This document shows, piece after piece, positions 8,767 to 18,784 of a DNA stretch of 64,000 nt. The first letter of the stretch is position 1. Every line of letters starts with the position of its first letter. The position numbers and the translations under genes were made by a program. The notes under the pieces are model-generated. The model saw only the letters and a list, made by a program, of their open reading frames with translations, ran no database searches and was not told where the DNA came from. This DNA comes from Microvirga sp052114605. GTDB lineage: Bacteria; Pseudomonadota; Alphaproteobacteria; Rhizobiales; Beijerinckiaceae. The DNA lies in contig NZ_JBFRFB010000013.1 of assembly GCF_052114605.1 (NCBI RefSeq), positions 1-64,000 of the forward strand, read 5' to 3'.

Positions 8767-9895
8767 TTAATCGATGTCCTCGACATCCTCGCCGCCGCCA
8801 TAGACGCGTTGAGCGAGAGAGGCTTCGATGAAGGGGTCGATGTCGCCGTCGAGTACGTCCTGCGGGGTCTGGGACTGAGTACCCGTGCGCAGGTCCTTCA
8901 CGAGCTGGTAGGGCTGCAGCACGTAGGAGCGGATCTGGTGTCCCCAACCGATATCCGTCTTGGAAGCGGCTTCGGCACTCGCCTTTTCCTCGCGCTTCTT
9001 CAGCTCCGCCTCGTAGAGACGGGCGCGCAGCATGTTCCAGGCAGTCGCGCGGTTCTTGTGCTGCGAACGCTCCTGCTGACACGCCACGACGATGCCGCTC
9101 GGAATATGCGTGATGCGCACCGCCGAGTCCGTGGTGTTCACGTGCTGGCCGCCCGCGCCGGACGAACGGAACGTGTCGATGCGGCAGTCCGATTCCTTGA
9201 TCTCGATATTGATGCGGTCATCCACTACCGGATAAACCCACACCGACGCGAAGCTCGTATGGCGGCGCGCATTGGAGTCGTAAGGCGAAATGCGCACGAG
9301 GCGGTGCACGCCCGACTCGGTCTTGAGCCAGCCATAGGCGTTGTGACCCTTGATCAGGAGCGTAGCGCTCTTGATACCGGCCTCTTCACCATCGGTGATT
9401 TCGAGAAGCTCGACCTTGTACTTCCGACGCTCGGCCCAGCGGGCATACATGCGCTGAAGCATGTTGGCCCAATCCTGGCTTTCCGTGCCGCCGGCGCCTG
9501 AATGCACTTCGACATAAGTGTCGTTGGCATCGGCCTCACCCGAGAGAAGCGTCTCGACCTGACGGCGGGCGGCCTCCTCTTGGAGGGCGCGGATGGCATC
9601 CTCGCCTTCCTGGATGGTGCCCCCGTCCTCTTCCATCTCGCCGAGTTCGATCAGCGTGGCGGCGTCGTCGAGCTCCTGCTCCATGCGCTTGATGGAGGAA
9701 ATCTGCTCTTCGAGCGTCGTACGCTCGCGCATGATCTTCTGCGCGGCCTCCGCATCGTTCCAGAGGCTCGGGTCTTCGGCGTTGGCGTTCAGTTCGGCGA
9801 GGCGGCGCTGGGCATTATCCCAGTCAAAGATGCCTCCTCAGCAGCCCGACTGACTGCTTGGTCTCTTCTACGAGGTGTTCGATTTCGGCGCGCAT
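8767..9895 (-). CDS. prfB: Peptide chain release factor 2 (programmed +1 frameshift)
   Basis: RF2 recognises UGA and UAA stop codons and triggers peptide release. The first 23 codons (MRAEIEHLVEETKQSVGLLR then RHL) are read from the ATG at 9895. They run into CTT TGA C, where a +1 shift continues into the long frame ending at 8767, giving about 375 residues. The GGQ peptidyl-hydrolysis motif is at residues 248-250. The anticodon-like tripeptide reads SPY rather than the SPF of E. coli RF2, as in other alphaproteobacterial RF2 proteins I recall. The gene is intact only if the frameshift is taken into account. It lies downstream of mrcA on the same strand, with a hairpin between them. Confidence 0.95.
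9824..9839 (-). other. prfB +1 programmed frameshift site
   Basis: Reading the minus strand, an internal Shine-Dalgarno AGGAGG (9838-9833) is followed by CAT, then the slippery CTT (9829-9827), the in-frame stop TGA (9826-9824) and C. This is the canonical autoregulatory layout: low RF2 activity favours the shift into the GAC frame and so more RF2. Confidence 0.93.
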
Positions 9896-9981
9896 TGTGG
9901 TGCTTTTCGAGTCCGGTGCTTGGGTTGGGCGGTCTTAAGGGGCGCGCTTCATGGTGTAAAGCAGCGCCTTCCTCAAAACCG

Positions 9982-10017
9982 ATGATCGCTGCGGCGCCGA
10001 TGCGCCGCAGCGATCAT
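9982..10017 (-). terminator. Long perfect hairpin downstream of mrcA
   Basis: ATGATCGCTGCGGCGC and its complement form a 16-bp stem around CGAT. Reading the minus strand it is followed by CGGTTTTGAGG, a modest U-run, so it probably terminates the mrcA transcript before prfB. It could also be a palindromic repeat. Confidence 0.55.
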
Positions 10018-10061
10018 GAGATTTCCGAGATGCGGCTCATATGGGAACCGCAAGGGGTGGA

Positions 10062-12515
10062 TCAATACAATCCGGTCGGGCCGACGCCAACCGCGCGGCG
10101 GGCGGGTTCGGGCGGCGGGGCCGGCTCATACTCCGCCTGAGGTGCAGCGTCCTCGTCAGGGGGGGCGTAAGAGGCGGGGGGGGACTGGCCCGGTTTAAAG
10201 GCCTCGAGGATCGTGCCACCTCCTTCGCTACCGGCTCTGGTGCCGGTGGAAGCATTCACCCTGATCAATTTGATGCCGGCGGGTACGCGGAACGGCGTGG
10301 CGGGCTTGTCCTTCAGGGCCATCTGCATGAAGTCGCGGAAGACCGGTGCAGCATACTGGCCGGCGGTAGCCGCGTTGCCGAGCGACTTCGGCTGGTCGAA
10401 GCCGAGGAACACGCCGACCGCTAGGTCGGGCGAGAAGCCGACGAACCATACGTCCTTCGCGTCGTTGGTCGTGCCCGTCTTGCCGGCAAGCGGCTTGCCG
10501 ACGGCCTTGACCGACTGCGCCGTGCCGCGCTGGACCACGCCTTCCAGGATCGACGTGATCTGATAGGCGGTGAGCGGATCGATCACCTGCTCGCGGTTTT
10601 CCGTGAGCTTGGGTGCCGCGCCGCCATCCCACTTACCCGCATCGCAGGAGGTGCATTTGCGGTCGTCATGGCGGTAGATGGAGCGGCCATTACGATCCTG
10701 AATTTGGTCGATCAGGGTCGGCTTGATGCGTCGCCCGCCGTTCACGAACATGGAATAGGCTGCCGTCATGCGCATGACCGTGGTCTCGCCTGCGCCGAGC
10801 GACATGGAGAGCAGCGGCAACAGGTCGTCATAGACGCCGAACCGGCGGGAATATTCGGAGACGGCAGGCATGCCGATCTCGTTGGCGAGACGCACCGTCA
10901 TCAGGTTCTTGGAATGCTCGATGCCGTAGCGAAGTGTCCGCAGGCCCGCAGCCTTGCCGTCGTAGTTGGACGGCGCCCAGGCGGCCTGCCCCGGCCCCAT
11001 GTCGAGTACGAAGGCCGAGTCCATGATCTGCGACGACGGGGTGTAGCCGTTATCCAGTGCCGTGGCATAGACCAGCGGCTTGAACGACGAACCCGGCTGA
11101 CGCATGGCCTGCGTGGCGCGGTTGAACTCGCTCTGGTCATAGGAGAAGCCGCCGACCATGGCGTGCACGCGGCCCGTATTGGGATCCATGGCGACGATGG
11201 CGCCGGAAATCTCGGGATATTGGCGCAGACGGAACTGGCCCTGCTTGCCCTCGATGGGCTCCACATAGACCACATCGCCTACGGACACGGCGCGTTCCAC
11301 AGGGCGGCGGGTCCACTTCACACCATCGGCACCCACGAAGCCGGTCTCGCGGTCGCGAACCTGCTGGCCGGAGGCCTCGCGGCGCGGCTGGAGGCCGACG
11401 CGGGCGCGCCCACCGGAGACTTCCAGCACGACAGCTAGGCGCCAGGGCTGAACGTCGCCCAGTGTTTGAACTTCGCCAAGCGCCAGGCCCCATTCGCGGC
11501 CGGTCAGGTCGATCTTCTGCTGGGCTCCGCGCCATCCGCGCGCCTCGTCGAAGCGCACGAGACCATCGACCAGCGCCTTGCGGGCCATGGCCTGCATCTT
11601 CGGGTCGAGGGTCGAGCGGATCAGAAGGCCGCCCTCATAGAGGCTTTCCTCGCCATAGCGCTCGGCGATGTCGCGGCGCACCCCCTCTGCGAAATAGCCG
11701 GAGGCAATGCTGTTCGGAGACACAACGCGCGGCTTGACGTTGAGGGGCTCGTTCTTGGCCGCCTCGGCGGCTTCCTGCGTGATATAGCCGTTCACGGCCA
11801 TGCGCTCGATCACCCAATTGCGGCGGTCGATGGCGGCCTTACGCTGGCGGAAGGGATGATAGTTGTTCGGGCCCTTCGGCAGGGCCGCGATATAGGCGGC
11901 CTCGGCGATGGTCAGTTCCTGGATCGACTTGCCGAAATAATCGAGAGCCGCGGCAGCGACGCCGTGCAGGTTGCGGCCGGGCGTCAGGGTGCCGAGAAAG
12001 ATCTCGTTCAGGTACAGTTCGAGGATCTTGTCCTTCGAGAAGGTGGTTTCGATGCGCAGCGCGATCAGCGCCTCGCGGATCTTGCGTTCATAGCTGCGCT
12101 CGTTGCCGACGAGGAAGTTCTTGGCCACCTGCTGCGTGATGGTGGACGCGCCCTGCTCACGCGAGCCCCCCGAGCGGAGATTCACCACAACGGCGCGGAC
12201 CAGACCTTCCGGATCGACGCCCACATGCTTGTAGAAATTCTTGTCCTCAGCGGAGAGAAAGGCATCCTTCACCAGCTTGGGCACAGCACGGATCGGTACG
12301 TAGAGACGCCGCTCGCGGGCATATTCCGCGATCAGGCTGCCGTCCGAGGCGTGGACGCGCGTCATCACCGGCGGCTCGTAATTGGCGAGCTGGGCGTGAT
12401 CCGGCAGGTCCTTCGAGAAGAACCAGAATCCATAGGCCAGCCCCACGGCGCCGATCAGGAAGAAGATCGCTCCGATGCTGAACAGGAAGCCGAAGAATCG
12501 TAGGACAAAACGCAT
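10062..12515 (-). CDS. mrcA: Penicillin-binding protein 1A
   Basis: This 817-residue bifunctional peptidoglycan synthase is anchored by a membrane helix at residues 5-30. The glycosyltransferase (GT51) domain has its catalytic glutamate in SAEDKNFYKHVG (E90) and the TITQQVAKN motif. An OB-like insert follows. The transpeptidase domain has SSFK with the serine nucleophile at S476 and KTGTT at 679-683. The C-terminal tail is proline- and acid-rich. It polymerises glycan strands and cross-links them in the periplasm. Just upstream on the same strand lies the amidase at 12658-13902, a wall-metabolism pair common in this group of bacteria. Confidence 0.97.
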   Translation of the reverse strand: MRFVLRFFGFLFSIGAIFFLIGAVGLAYGFWFFSKDLPDHAQLANYEPPVMTRVHASDGSLIAEYARERRLYVPIRAVPKLVKDAFLSAEDKNFYKHVGVDPEGLVRAVVVNLRSGGSREQGASTITQQVAKNFLVGNERSYERKIREALIALRIETTFSKDKILELYLNEIFLGTLTPGRNLHGVAAAALDYFGKSIQELTIAEAAYIAALPKGPNNYHPFRQRKAAIDRRNWVIERMAVNGYITQEAAEAAKNEPLNVKPRVVSPNSIASGYFAEGVRRDIAERYGEESLYEGGLLIRSTLDPKMQAMARKALVDGLVRFDEARGWRGAQQKIDLTGREWGLALGEVQTLGDVQPWRLAVVLEVSGGRARVGLQPRREASGQQVRDRETGFVGADGVKWTRRPVERAVSVGDVVYVEPIEGKQGQFRLRQYPEISGAIVAMDPNTGRVHAMVGGFSYDQSEFNRATQAMRQPGSSFKPLVYATALDNGYTPSSQIMDSAFVLDMGPGQAAWAPSNYDGKAAGLRTLRYGIEHSKNLMTVRLANEIGMPAVSEYSRRFGVYDDLLPLLSMSLGAGETTVMRMTAAYSMFVNGGRRIKPTLIDQIQDRNGRSIYRHDDRKCTSCDAGKWDGGAAPKLTENREQVIDPLTAYQITSILEGVVQRGTAQSVKAVGKPLAGKTGTTNDAKDVWFVGFSPDLAVGVFLGFDQPKSLGNAATAGQYAAPVFRDFMQMALKDKPATPFRVPAGIKLIRVNASTGTRAGSEGGGTILEAFKPGQSPPASYAPPDEDAAPQAEYEPAPPPEPARRAVGVGPTGLY

Positions 12516-12657
12516 CCGAGAATGTTTCCGTTGTCGGCGCCTTGCGGCACCTCTTCATGCAGATCCTGAGCCGATACCGGGCAACACTATCGGGGGCAGC
12601 CTGCCCCGCTCTGTTAACCGAGGAATCGCGCCCCCGCTACGGGTATCCACACTCTAT

Positions 12658-13902
12658 CTATGGTAAAACTGCGGCAGAGCCCTGTCTGGCGAACCGTGTT
12701 GCAAAAAAGCGATCCACGGCCACGCCGATGGCCGAGACCATCTTTCCCCGCCATTCCTCGGACATGATCAGGTCGAGATCCTGCTTGCTGGACAGGTAGC
12801 CCAGCTCCACGAGAACCGAGGGGACATCATGGGCGCGCAGCACTTGGAAGCGGGCCTGCCGGTGCGGGTTTTTGTTAAGCCGGGCGACGGAATCGAACTC
12901 TCCCACGAGGCGGGTCGCGAAACTGTGAGAGAAACCGCGCGTCTCGCGAAGGGTCAGATCCGCGAGAATGTCGGATACGTCGTCCGCCACTTCCGTGGAT
13001 TCGATGCCCGCCACCGCGTCGGCCTTGTTTTCGCGGTCGGCCAGCCGTGCTGAATCGGCATCGGAGGCGCGTTCGGCTCCGATATAGACGGTGAGGCCCC
13101 TCACCTCTTGTCCACCGGAAATCGAATCCGCGTGGATGGAGATGAAGAGATCGGCCTGCGCGGCCCTGGCCGTCTTGACCCGGTCGCCGAGGGAAATGAA
13201 CACGTCCTTGTCGCGGGTCATGATGACTTTATAGCGACCGTCCGTCTCCAGCCTCTTCTGGAGACGCTGGGCGAAGGCGAGAACGAGATCCTTCTCCACG
13301 ATAGAGCCCGAGGCCGCGGCACCAGGGTCGATGCCGCCATGGCCGGGATCGATCATGATCAAGGGCCGTGCATCCTTGGCCTGAGTACGGATCTCGGGCA
13401 CCGGATTCTGCGCCGCCTTGGCCGCGCTCTCGGTGGCGGCGCGGCGGAAATCGGCCCGCTCGGTCCCGGTCAGCTCGATGGTCAGAAGGGCCGCGCCGCC
13501 CGCCATGTTGGGCTCGACGGTCAAGCCGGAGACCACGGCGGGCTGGGTCAGGTCCATCACAACCCGGGAACGTCCGGGAGCGAAGAGGCCGTAGCGATAG
13601 GAAGAGATCAGCCCCGCCTTCTGGCGTCCCGATTCGGGCGGGAGATGGAAGGCGACCTCGGGAAGATCGATGATGAGCCGGTCGGGCCGCTCCATCAGGG
13701 AGGCTTCGGCCGTTACGGGCTTGGACAGGGTGATTCTGAACCTCGTCTTGGGGCCATCCACCTCGACGGATACGTCCGCCGCGATGGCTGGTCCTGCTGA
13801 CTTCGCCTCTGGGGCATTGGCCCACGCGCGGCCCGCGCCTGAAGCGACGAAGGTCGCCAGGAGACATGCACCGAGGAGGCGTATGAGAGGTTTCAAGTTC
13901 AT
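12658..13902 (-). CDS. amiC: N-acetylmuramoyl-L-alanine amidase (AMIN + Amidase_3)
   Basis: The 414-residue protein has a signal peptide ending near ASGAGRAWA. A beta-rich AMIN domain (about 45-155) for septal localisation follows, then a zinc amidase domain. Zinc-ligand motifs are IDPGHGGIDPGA, the glutamate in GSIVEKD, and SIHADSI; the catalytic glutamate lies in the C-terminal VLVELGYLSS. It cleaves the amide bond between muramic acid and the stem peptide during cell separation. It lies 142 bases upstream of mrcA on the same strand. The amiC symbol follows the domain order; amiA/amiB-type naming cannot be excluded. Confidence 0.93.
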   Translation of the reverse strand: MNLKPLIRLLGACLLATFVASGAGRAWANAPEAKSAGPAIAADVSVEVDGPKTRFRITLSKPVTAEASLMERPDRLIIDLPEVAFHLPPESGRQKAGLISSYRYGLFAPGRSRVVMDLTQPAVVSGLTVEPNMAGGAALLTIELTGTERADFRRAATESAAKAAQNPVPEIRTQAKDARPLIMIDPGHGGIDPGAAASGSIVEKDLVLAFAQRLQKRLETDGRYKVIMTRDKDVFISLGDRVKTARAAQADLFISIHADSISGGQEVRGLTVYIGAERASDADSARLADRENKADAVAGIESTEVADDVSDILADLTLRETRGFSHSFATRLVGEFDSVARLNKNPHRQARFQVLRAHDVPSVLVELGYLSSKQDLDLIMSEEWRGKMVSAIGVAVDRFFATRFARQGSAAVLP

Positions 13903-14510
13903 CGCTGGAAGTCCGGGGCCTCCTTCCTATCTCATAGGCGGGCTTTGGTTAATGAAGCTTTCCCACAGGAAGGCCGTTATCGAGACTCTGTTGCATTAAC
14001 GACACATTGCCTCGGCATCTTGCCAAATGCCCCATTCGCTCTGTAATGATCTATGACCCCGTCCGGCATGGCCGAATCTGACGGCGGACCTGGGGAGACG
14101 GTTGTATTGACCGATCCCCAAGGACCCCCGTCACCCTCGACAGGCGCCAGGAAGGGTTCAGTAGGCGATACAGATCGCCGCTTGTTTTACCGATGGCCGG
14201 ACCTCAATTCGGCTCATCGTTCCTTAGAAAGGGCAGTCTTGAATGGTTGCGCACACGAAGTCAGCACTGACTCTCGTTACGGCACCGTTCCAAGCGCGCG
14301 TCTCTTTTCGCGCTCGCCCTCGCTCCACCTCATCCGGCTCGATGCCGACCCGTTTCAACCCAGAATGCGCTTCTCTAAGGCGCACGATGGCGATCGACAG
14401 CACTCCGAACGCAATTCCAGCCCGCCGCCTTCTCTTGCGGCGAGGCCACCCGCCTTCACTGCGGCCACTGCCTCAGGTCCTGCCCTCGATCGCCATGTCG
14501 AGAGTTCAAC
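13903..14510. other. 608-bp intergenic region containing the rne leader
   Basis: No convincing gene is seen between the divergent amidase and rne starts. The short plus-strand frames here lack family resemblance and overlap rne. In E. coli the rne 5' untranslated region is several hundred bases long and structured for autoregulation by RNase E cleavage; this gap could hold an equivalent leader plus the two divergent promoters. No individual promoter can be called with confidence. Confidence 0.4.
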
Positions 14511-17195
14511 ATGGCAAACAAGATGCTTATCGATGCCTCCCACCCGGAAGAAACCCGGGTTGTGGTGGTACGTGGACAGAAGGTCGAAGAATTCGACTTT
14601 GAATCCGCTAACCGGAAGCAGTTGCGCGGGAACATCTATCTCGCGAAAGTCACGCGCGTAGAGCCGTCGCTTCAGGCGGCCTTCGTGGAATACGGCGGAA
14701 ACCGTCACGGGTTCCTCGCCTTCAGCGAAATTCATCCCGATTACTATCAGATCCCGGTCGCCGACCGTCAGGCCCTCCTTGAGGCCGAAGCCGAGGCCCA
14801 GGCCGAGGAAGAGCGCGAGGAAGAGCGCCGCCGCAACCGTCGCGGCCGCCGCTCCTCGCCGCGCCGCCAGCCTACCGGCGATACGGTCGTCTCCACCGAG
14901 GCCGAAGCCGGCGCGGAAGGCACCGAGGGTCAGGTTCCTGTCGAGGGCACCGACGAGACCATCGACCTGATTGCCGCCGCAGGCGATTTCGAAATCGAAT
15001 CCACTGAGCCCACCGAAGCTGCCGAGGGCAGCGAAGAGGTCACGGCTTTCGCCGTCGAGGCTGAGTCTGTCGCGTCTTTCGAAGAGCCCACTGAGGCTTC
15101 CGAGTCCGAAGGCGACGAGGAAGAGGACGAGGAAGACAACGACGACGAACATGCCGAGGGCGAGGAAGGCGAGGACGAGGATCACGTCGAACAGCTCGGC
15201 GGCGGCGACGCGATGGAAGACCTTCCCCAGCGCCGCACCCCGCGTAAGCAGTACAAAATCCAGGAAGTCATCAAGCGCCGCCAGATCCTGCTGGTCCAGG
15301 TCGTGAAGGAAGAGCGCGGCAACAAGGGCGCTGCTCTCACCACCTATCTGTCGCTCGCCGGCCGCTATTCGGTGCTCATGCCCAACACGGGCCGTGGCGG
15401 CGGCATCTCCCGCAAGATCACCAACGCAGCCGACCGCAAGCGCCTGAAGGAAATCGCCCAGGAGCTGGAGGTGCCCGAGGGAATGGGCATCATCCTGCGC
15501 ACGGCGGGCGCCTCGCGCACCAAGCCGGAGATCAAGCGCGACTATGAATATCTCATGCGCCTCTGGGAGAGCGTACGCGAGCTGACGCTCAGCTCGGCGG
15601 CTCCCGCGCTCGTCTATGAGGAAGGCTCGCTCATCAAGCGCGCCATCCGCGATCTCTACAACAAGGAGATCGACGACATCATGGTCTCCGGCGACGACGG
15701 TTACCGTGAGGCCAAGGACTTCATGCGCATGCTCATGCCGAGCCATAGCAAGATCGTCCAGCCCTATCGCGAGCCGCAGCCGCTCTTCGCGAAGCACGGC
15801 GTCGAAGCCCAGCTCGACGCGATGTTCTCCAACGTCGTGACGCTGAAATCCGGCGGCTATCTCGTCATCAATCCGACGGAAGCACTGGTCTCCATCGACG
15901 TGAACTCCGGTCGCTCGACCCGTGAGCACAACATCGAGGACACGGCGCTTCGCACGAACCTCGAAGCGGCTGAGGAAGTTGCGCGCCAGCTGCGCCTGCG
16001 CGACCTTGCCGGCCTCGTGGTCATCGACTTCATCGACATGGAGGAGAAGCGCAACAACCGCGCCGTCGAGAAGAAACTCAACGAGTGCCTGAAGAACGAT
16101 CGCGCCCGCATCCAGGTAGGCCGCATCTCGCCCTTCGGCCTGCTCGAAATGTCGCGCCAGCGCATCCGCACGGGCGTGCTCGAATCCTCCTCCGTCCCCT
16201 GCCCGCACTGCGCCGGCACGGGCGTCGTCCGCTCGACGCCGTCGGTCGCGCTGCACGTGCTGCGCTCCATCGAGGAAACTCTCATCAAGAATGCCGGCTA
16301 CAACCTCGTCGTCCGCACGCGGACGGAGGCGGCCTTCTACATCCTCAACCAGAAGCGCATTCACCTGCGCGAGCTGGAGACCCGGTTCGGCGTGATGATC
16401 TCCATCGTCGCGGACGACACGCTCACCGGCACCATCAACTACGCCATCGATCGTGGAGATCCTGCGCTTCGCCTCGAGCACAAGTCCGCCGCCACCGGCA
16501 TCCAGATCGACGCCATCGTGCCTGTCGACGAGCCGGAAGAGGATGAAGTCGAGATCGAGGCCGAGGACGAGACCACGGAAGAGACCGGCGCTTCCGAAGG
16601 CGAAGGCCGCGATGAGGACGGCGAAGGCGGCGAAGGCGGCGGACGCCGCCGCCGCCGCCGCCGCCGCCGTCGCGGTCGCGGCGACCGTGAGAATGGCGTC
16701 GAGGCTGCTCAGGGCGAAGAAGGCTCAGAAGACGAAACAGCCGAGGGCGAGGAATCGGAAGGCGCCGAGAGAGAAGCTTCCGGCGAAGAGAGCGAGGCGG
16801 CAGAGGCCGGCGCGGAAGGTGAAGGCCGCAACCGCCGCCGCCGTCGTGGCCGCCGCGGCGGCCGTGGCCGTGGCCGTGACGAGGCTGCCGAGGAATTCGC
16901 TTCCGAGGAAGGCTTCGTGGCCGTCACCGAAGCCGTCGCCGAGGCTGTCGGCGCTTCCGACGAGAGCCAGTCTACGGCTCCGGCGCGCGAGCGTGAGGAA
17001 GCCGCTCAGCCCATGGTTGCTCAGGAGCATATCCAGCCCAAGCCCGTGCCCGAGCCCATCGAGAAGGCCGAGGAGCCGCGCCCGATGATCCCGGAGCCCG
17101 AACCCGTCGCCGTCGTGCTGACCCCGCCCGACCCGGAACGCCCGAAGCGCGCCGGCTGGTGGTCGAAAGCCAAGTCGGTCCTGAGCGGATCGTAA
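14511..17195 (+). CDS. rne: Ribonuclease E
   Basis: The 894-residue endoribonuclease is the scaffold of the RNA degradosome. It begins MANKMLIDASHPEE. The S1 RNA-binding region is split by a long acidic, low-complexity insert at about residues 85-240, which is typical of alphaproteobacterial RNase E. The 5'-sensor and DNase I-like catalytic core follow (INPTEALVSIDVNSGR, VVIDFIDM). The Zn-link CPHCAGTG has cysteines at 564 and 567. The C-terminal third is disordered with an arginine block and acidic stretches that bind RNA and partners. Extreme GC-rich repetitive codons in the tail create long shadow frames on both strands. It is monocistronic with a strong terminator. Confidence 0.97.
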   Translation: MANKMLIDASHPEETRVVVVRGQKVEEFDFESANRKQLRGNIYLAKVTRVEPSLQAAFVEYGGNRHGFLAFSEIHPDYYQIPVADRQALLEAEAEAQAEEEREEERRRNRRGRRSSPRRQPTGDTVVSTEAEAGAEGTEGQVPVEGTDETIDLIAAAGDFEIESTEPTEAAEGSEEVTAFAVEAESVASFEEPTEASESEGDEEEDEEDNDDEHAEGEEGEDEDHVEQLGGGDAMEDLPQRRTPRKQYKIQEVIKRRQILLVQVVKEERGNKGAALTTYLSLAGRYSVLMPNTGRGGGISRKITNAADRKRLKEIAQELEVPEGMGIILRTAGASRTKPEIKRDYEYLMRLWESVRELTLSSAAPALVYEEGSLIKRAIRDLYNKEIDDIMVSGDDGYREAKDFMRMLMPSHSKIVQPYREPQPLFAKHGVEAQLDAMFSNVVTLKSGGYLVINPTEALVSIDVNSGRSTREHNIEDTALRTNLEAAEEVARQLRLRDLAGLVVIDFIDMEEKRNNRAVEKKLNECLKNDRARIQVGRISPFGLLEMSRQRIRTGVLESSSVPCPHCAGTGVVRSTPSVALHVLRSIEETLIKNAGYNLVVRTRTEAAFYILNQKRIHLRELETRFGVMISIVADDTLTGTINYAIDRGDPALRLEHKSAATGIQIDAIVPVDEPEEDEVEIEAEDETTEETGASEGEGRDEDGEGGEGGGRRRRRRRRRRGRGDRENGVEAAQGEEGSEDETAEGEESEGAEREASGEESEAAEAGAEGEGRNRRRRRGRRGGRGRGRDEAAEEFASEEGFVAVTEAVAEAVGASDESQSTAPAREREEAAQPMVAQEHIQPKPVPEPIEKAEEPRPMIPEPEPVAVVLTPPDPERPKRAGWWSKAKSVLSGS

Positions 17196-17208
17196 GATTA
17201 CGGATAGC

Positions 17209-17243
17209 AAAATGCCCGGTTTCGACCGGGCATTTTTCGTTTT
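17209..17243 (+). terminator. Rho-independent terminator of rne
   Basis: A 12-bp stem (AAAATGCCCGGT / ACCGGGCATTTT) closes on a stable TTCG tetraloop and is followed by TTTTTCGTTTT, 14 bases after the rne stop codon. Confidence 0.92.
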
Positions 17244-17338
17244 AAGGTCGTCGCTCTCAGCGCATCGCGACCGATCTACGAACTCCACGTCATCACCGGC
17301 CCTGTGCAGGTGATCTCGATGGCTTGAAGCGCCGCGCT

Positions 17339-17377
17339 CTTCCATCATGACCGGAACGAGCCCGGTCATGATGGAAG
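17339..17377. repeat. Palindromic intergenic repeat
   Basis: A perfect 16-bp inverted repeat (CTTCCATCATGACCGG and its complement) with a 7-nt loop lies just downstream of the aminotransferase stop. It may act as its terminator-like end or be a REP-type element. Confidence 0.75.
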
Positions 17378-17382
17378 GGGGC

Positions 17383-18564
17383 CTACCGCAACCATCCCTT
17401 CAGCCGCTGCACCGTCTCGCGGCAATCGTTTTCCGAACCGGCGAAGGAGAGGCGCATATAATGCGAGCCTTCGATGGGGTCGAAATCGAGGCCGGGTGTT
17501 GCGGCGACGCCGGTTTCCTCGAGCATGCGCTTGCAGAAACCGATGGAGTCGTTCGTATAGCGGGCGATGTCGGCGTAGGTGTAGAACGCGCCGTCCACCG
17601 GATGCATTTCGGTAATACCGGCTTTCGGCAATTCCTCCAGCAGATACGCACGGTTTCGCGCATAGCCTGCTTTCACGGCCTCAAGCTCTTCGCCGGCATC
17701 GAAAGCTGCAAGCGCCGCCACCTGCGAGAGATAGGGCGGCGAAATGTAAAGGTTCTGCGCCAGCCGCTCGATGGGCCGCACGAGGCGCTCGGGCACCACG
17801 ACCCAGCCGATGCGCCAGCCGGTCATGCAGTAATATTTGGAGAACGAGTTGATGACGATGGCATCGTCGTCGGAGGCGAGCGCGGTCGAGGCGGCTTCGC
17901 TGTAGGTCAGGCCGTGATAGATCTCGTCCGATACGAACCAGAGACCGAGGCGGCGGCAGGTCTCGCCGAGTTCGGCCAAGGCTTTCTGCCCGATCATCGT
18001 GCCGGACGGGTTCGCTGGGCTCATGGCCAGAATGCCATGGAGTGGTTTTTCAGCATGGGCCTTCTCGATGGCCTGCGCGGTCATGATCCAGCCATCGGCC
18101 TTGGCGAGCGGGATCGTGATCGGCTCGATGCCGAGGGCCTCCAGAATGTTGCGATAGGCCGGATAGCCCGGCGCCGTGATGGCGACGCGCTGCCCCACAT
18201 CGAAGAGGCTCAGGAAGGCAAGCACGAAGCCCGCCGAGGAGCCTGTGGTGACGACGACCCGCTCCGGCGCGATGGAAACCCCGTAAGCCTCACGGTAATG
18301 GCGGGCGATCCGCTCTCTCAAGGCCGAAATGCCGAGGGCTTCAGTGTAGCCGATTCGCCCGAGATCGAGCGCGGCCTTGGCCGCCTCGCGGGCCGCCCTC
18401 GGCGCAGGAGCCGAGGGCTGGCCGACCTCCATATGGATCACGCTGTCCCCTCGCCGCTCCTTGGCTGCCGCGGCGCTCAGCACGTCCATGGCCAGGAAGG
18501 ACGAGACCCGCTCCATGCGGCGGGCGATGGCGGGCAATTGGAGATCGGCGGATGATTTTGTCAT
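17383..18564 (-). CDS. PLP-dependent class I/II aminotransferase
   Basis: This 393-residue fold-type I aminotransferase carries the PLP-binding lysine K243 in NSFSKYYCMTGWRIGW, the SNPSGT-like AMSPANPSGT loop and a C-terminal MRLSFAGS arginine segment. Relatives act on aspartate, alanine or aromatic substrates, and the exact specificity is not readable. The start MTKSSADLQLP at 18564 gives the expected length. The frame is open upstream to 18687, but that stretch is read through a palindromic repeat and is unlikely to be coding. The gene is divergent from the DsbA-family gene. Confidence 0.9.
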   Translation of the reverse strand: MTKSSADLQLPAIARRMERVSSFLAMDVLSAAAAKERRGDSVIHMEVGQPSAPAPRAAREAAKAALDLGRIGYTEALGISALRERIARHYREAYGVSIAPERVVVTTGSSAGFVLAFLSLFDVGQRVAITAPGYPAYRNILEALGIEPITIPLAKADGWIMTAQAIEKAHAEKPLHGILAMSPANPSGTMIGQKALAELGETCRRLGLWFVSDEIYHGLTYSEAASTALASDDDAIVINSFSKYYCMTGWRIGWVVVPERLVRPIERLAQNLYISPPYLSQVAALAAFDAGEELEAVKAGYARNRAYLLEELPKAGITEMHPVDGAFYTYADIARYTNDSIGFCKRMLEETGVAATPGLDFDPIEGSHYMRLSFAGSENDCRETVQRLKGWLR

Positions 18565-18608
18565 GGTTAAGTTCGTAGCCCGTCGAACGATGTGTCTCAA
18601 GACGGTTC

Positions 18609-18647
18609 TGTCATTCCGGGGCCGCGCAGCGGAGCCCCGGAATGACA
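18609..18647. repeat. REP-like palindrome
   Basis: A 14-bp perfect stem (TGTCATTCCGGGGC / GCCCCGGAATGACA) encloses an 11-nt loop between divergent genes. Related copies lie at 19574-19717, marking a dispersed palindromic repeat family. Confidence 0.85.
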
Positions 18648-18784
18648 ACGGGAGCGAACAAAACAAAGGCGTGATTTGACGCCACACTCCACAAAACGCT
18701 AACTCACGCCACTTATGATTTCAGGCGTGGGCAGCCCCATCACCAGGGGCCAAGCCCTAAAGACTATTCCGAAAAAGGACCGAC

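Noticed and set aside
14053..14661. Plus-strand frame in the rne leader
   Set aside because: It overlaps the rne start out of frame, has no recognisable domain, and its composition looks random.
14355..16481. Long minus-strand open frame opposite rne
   Set aside because: It arises from the repetitive GC-rich codons of RNase E and has no family resemblance.
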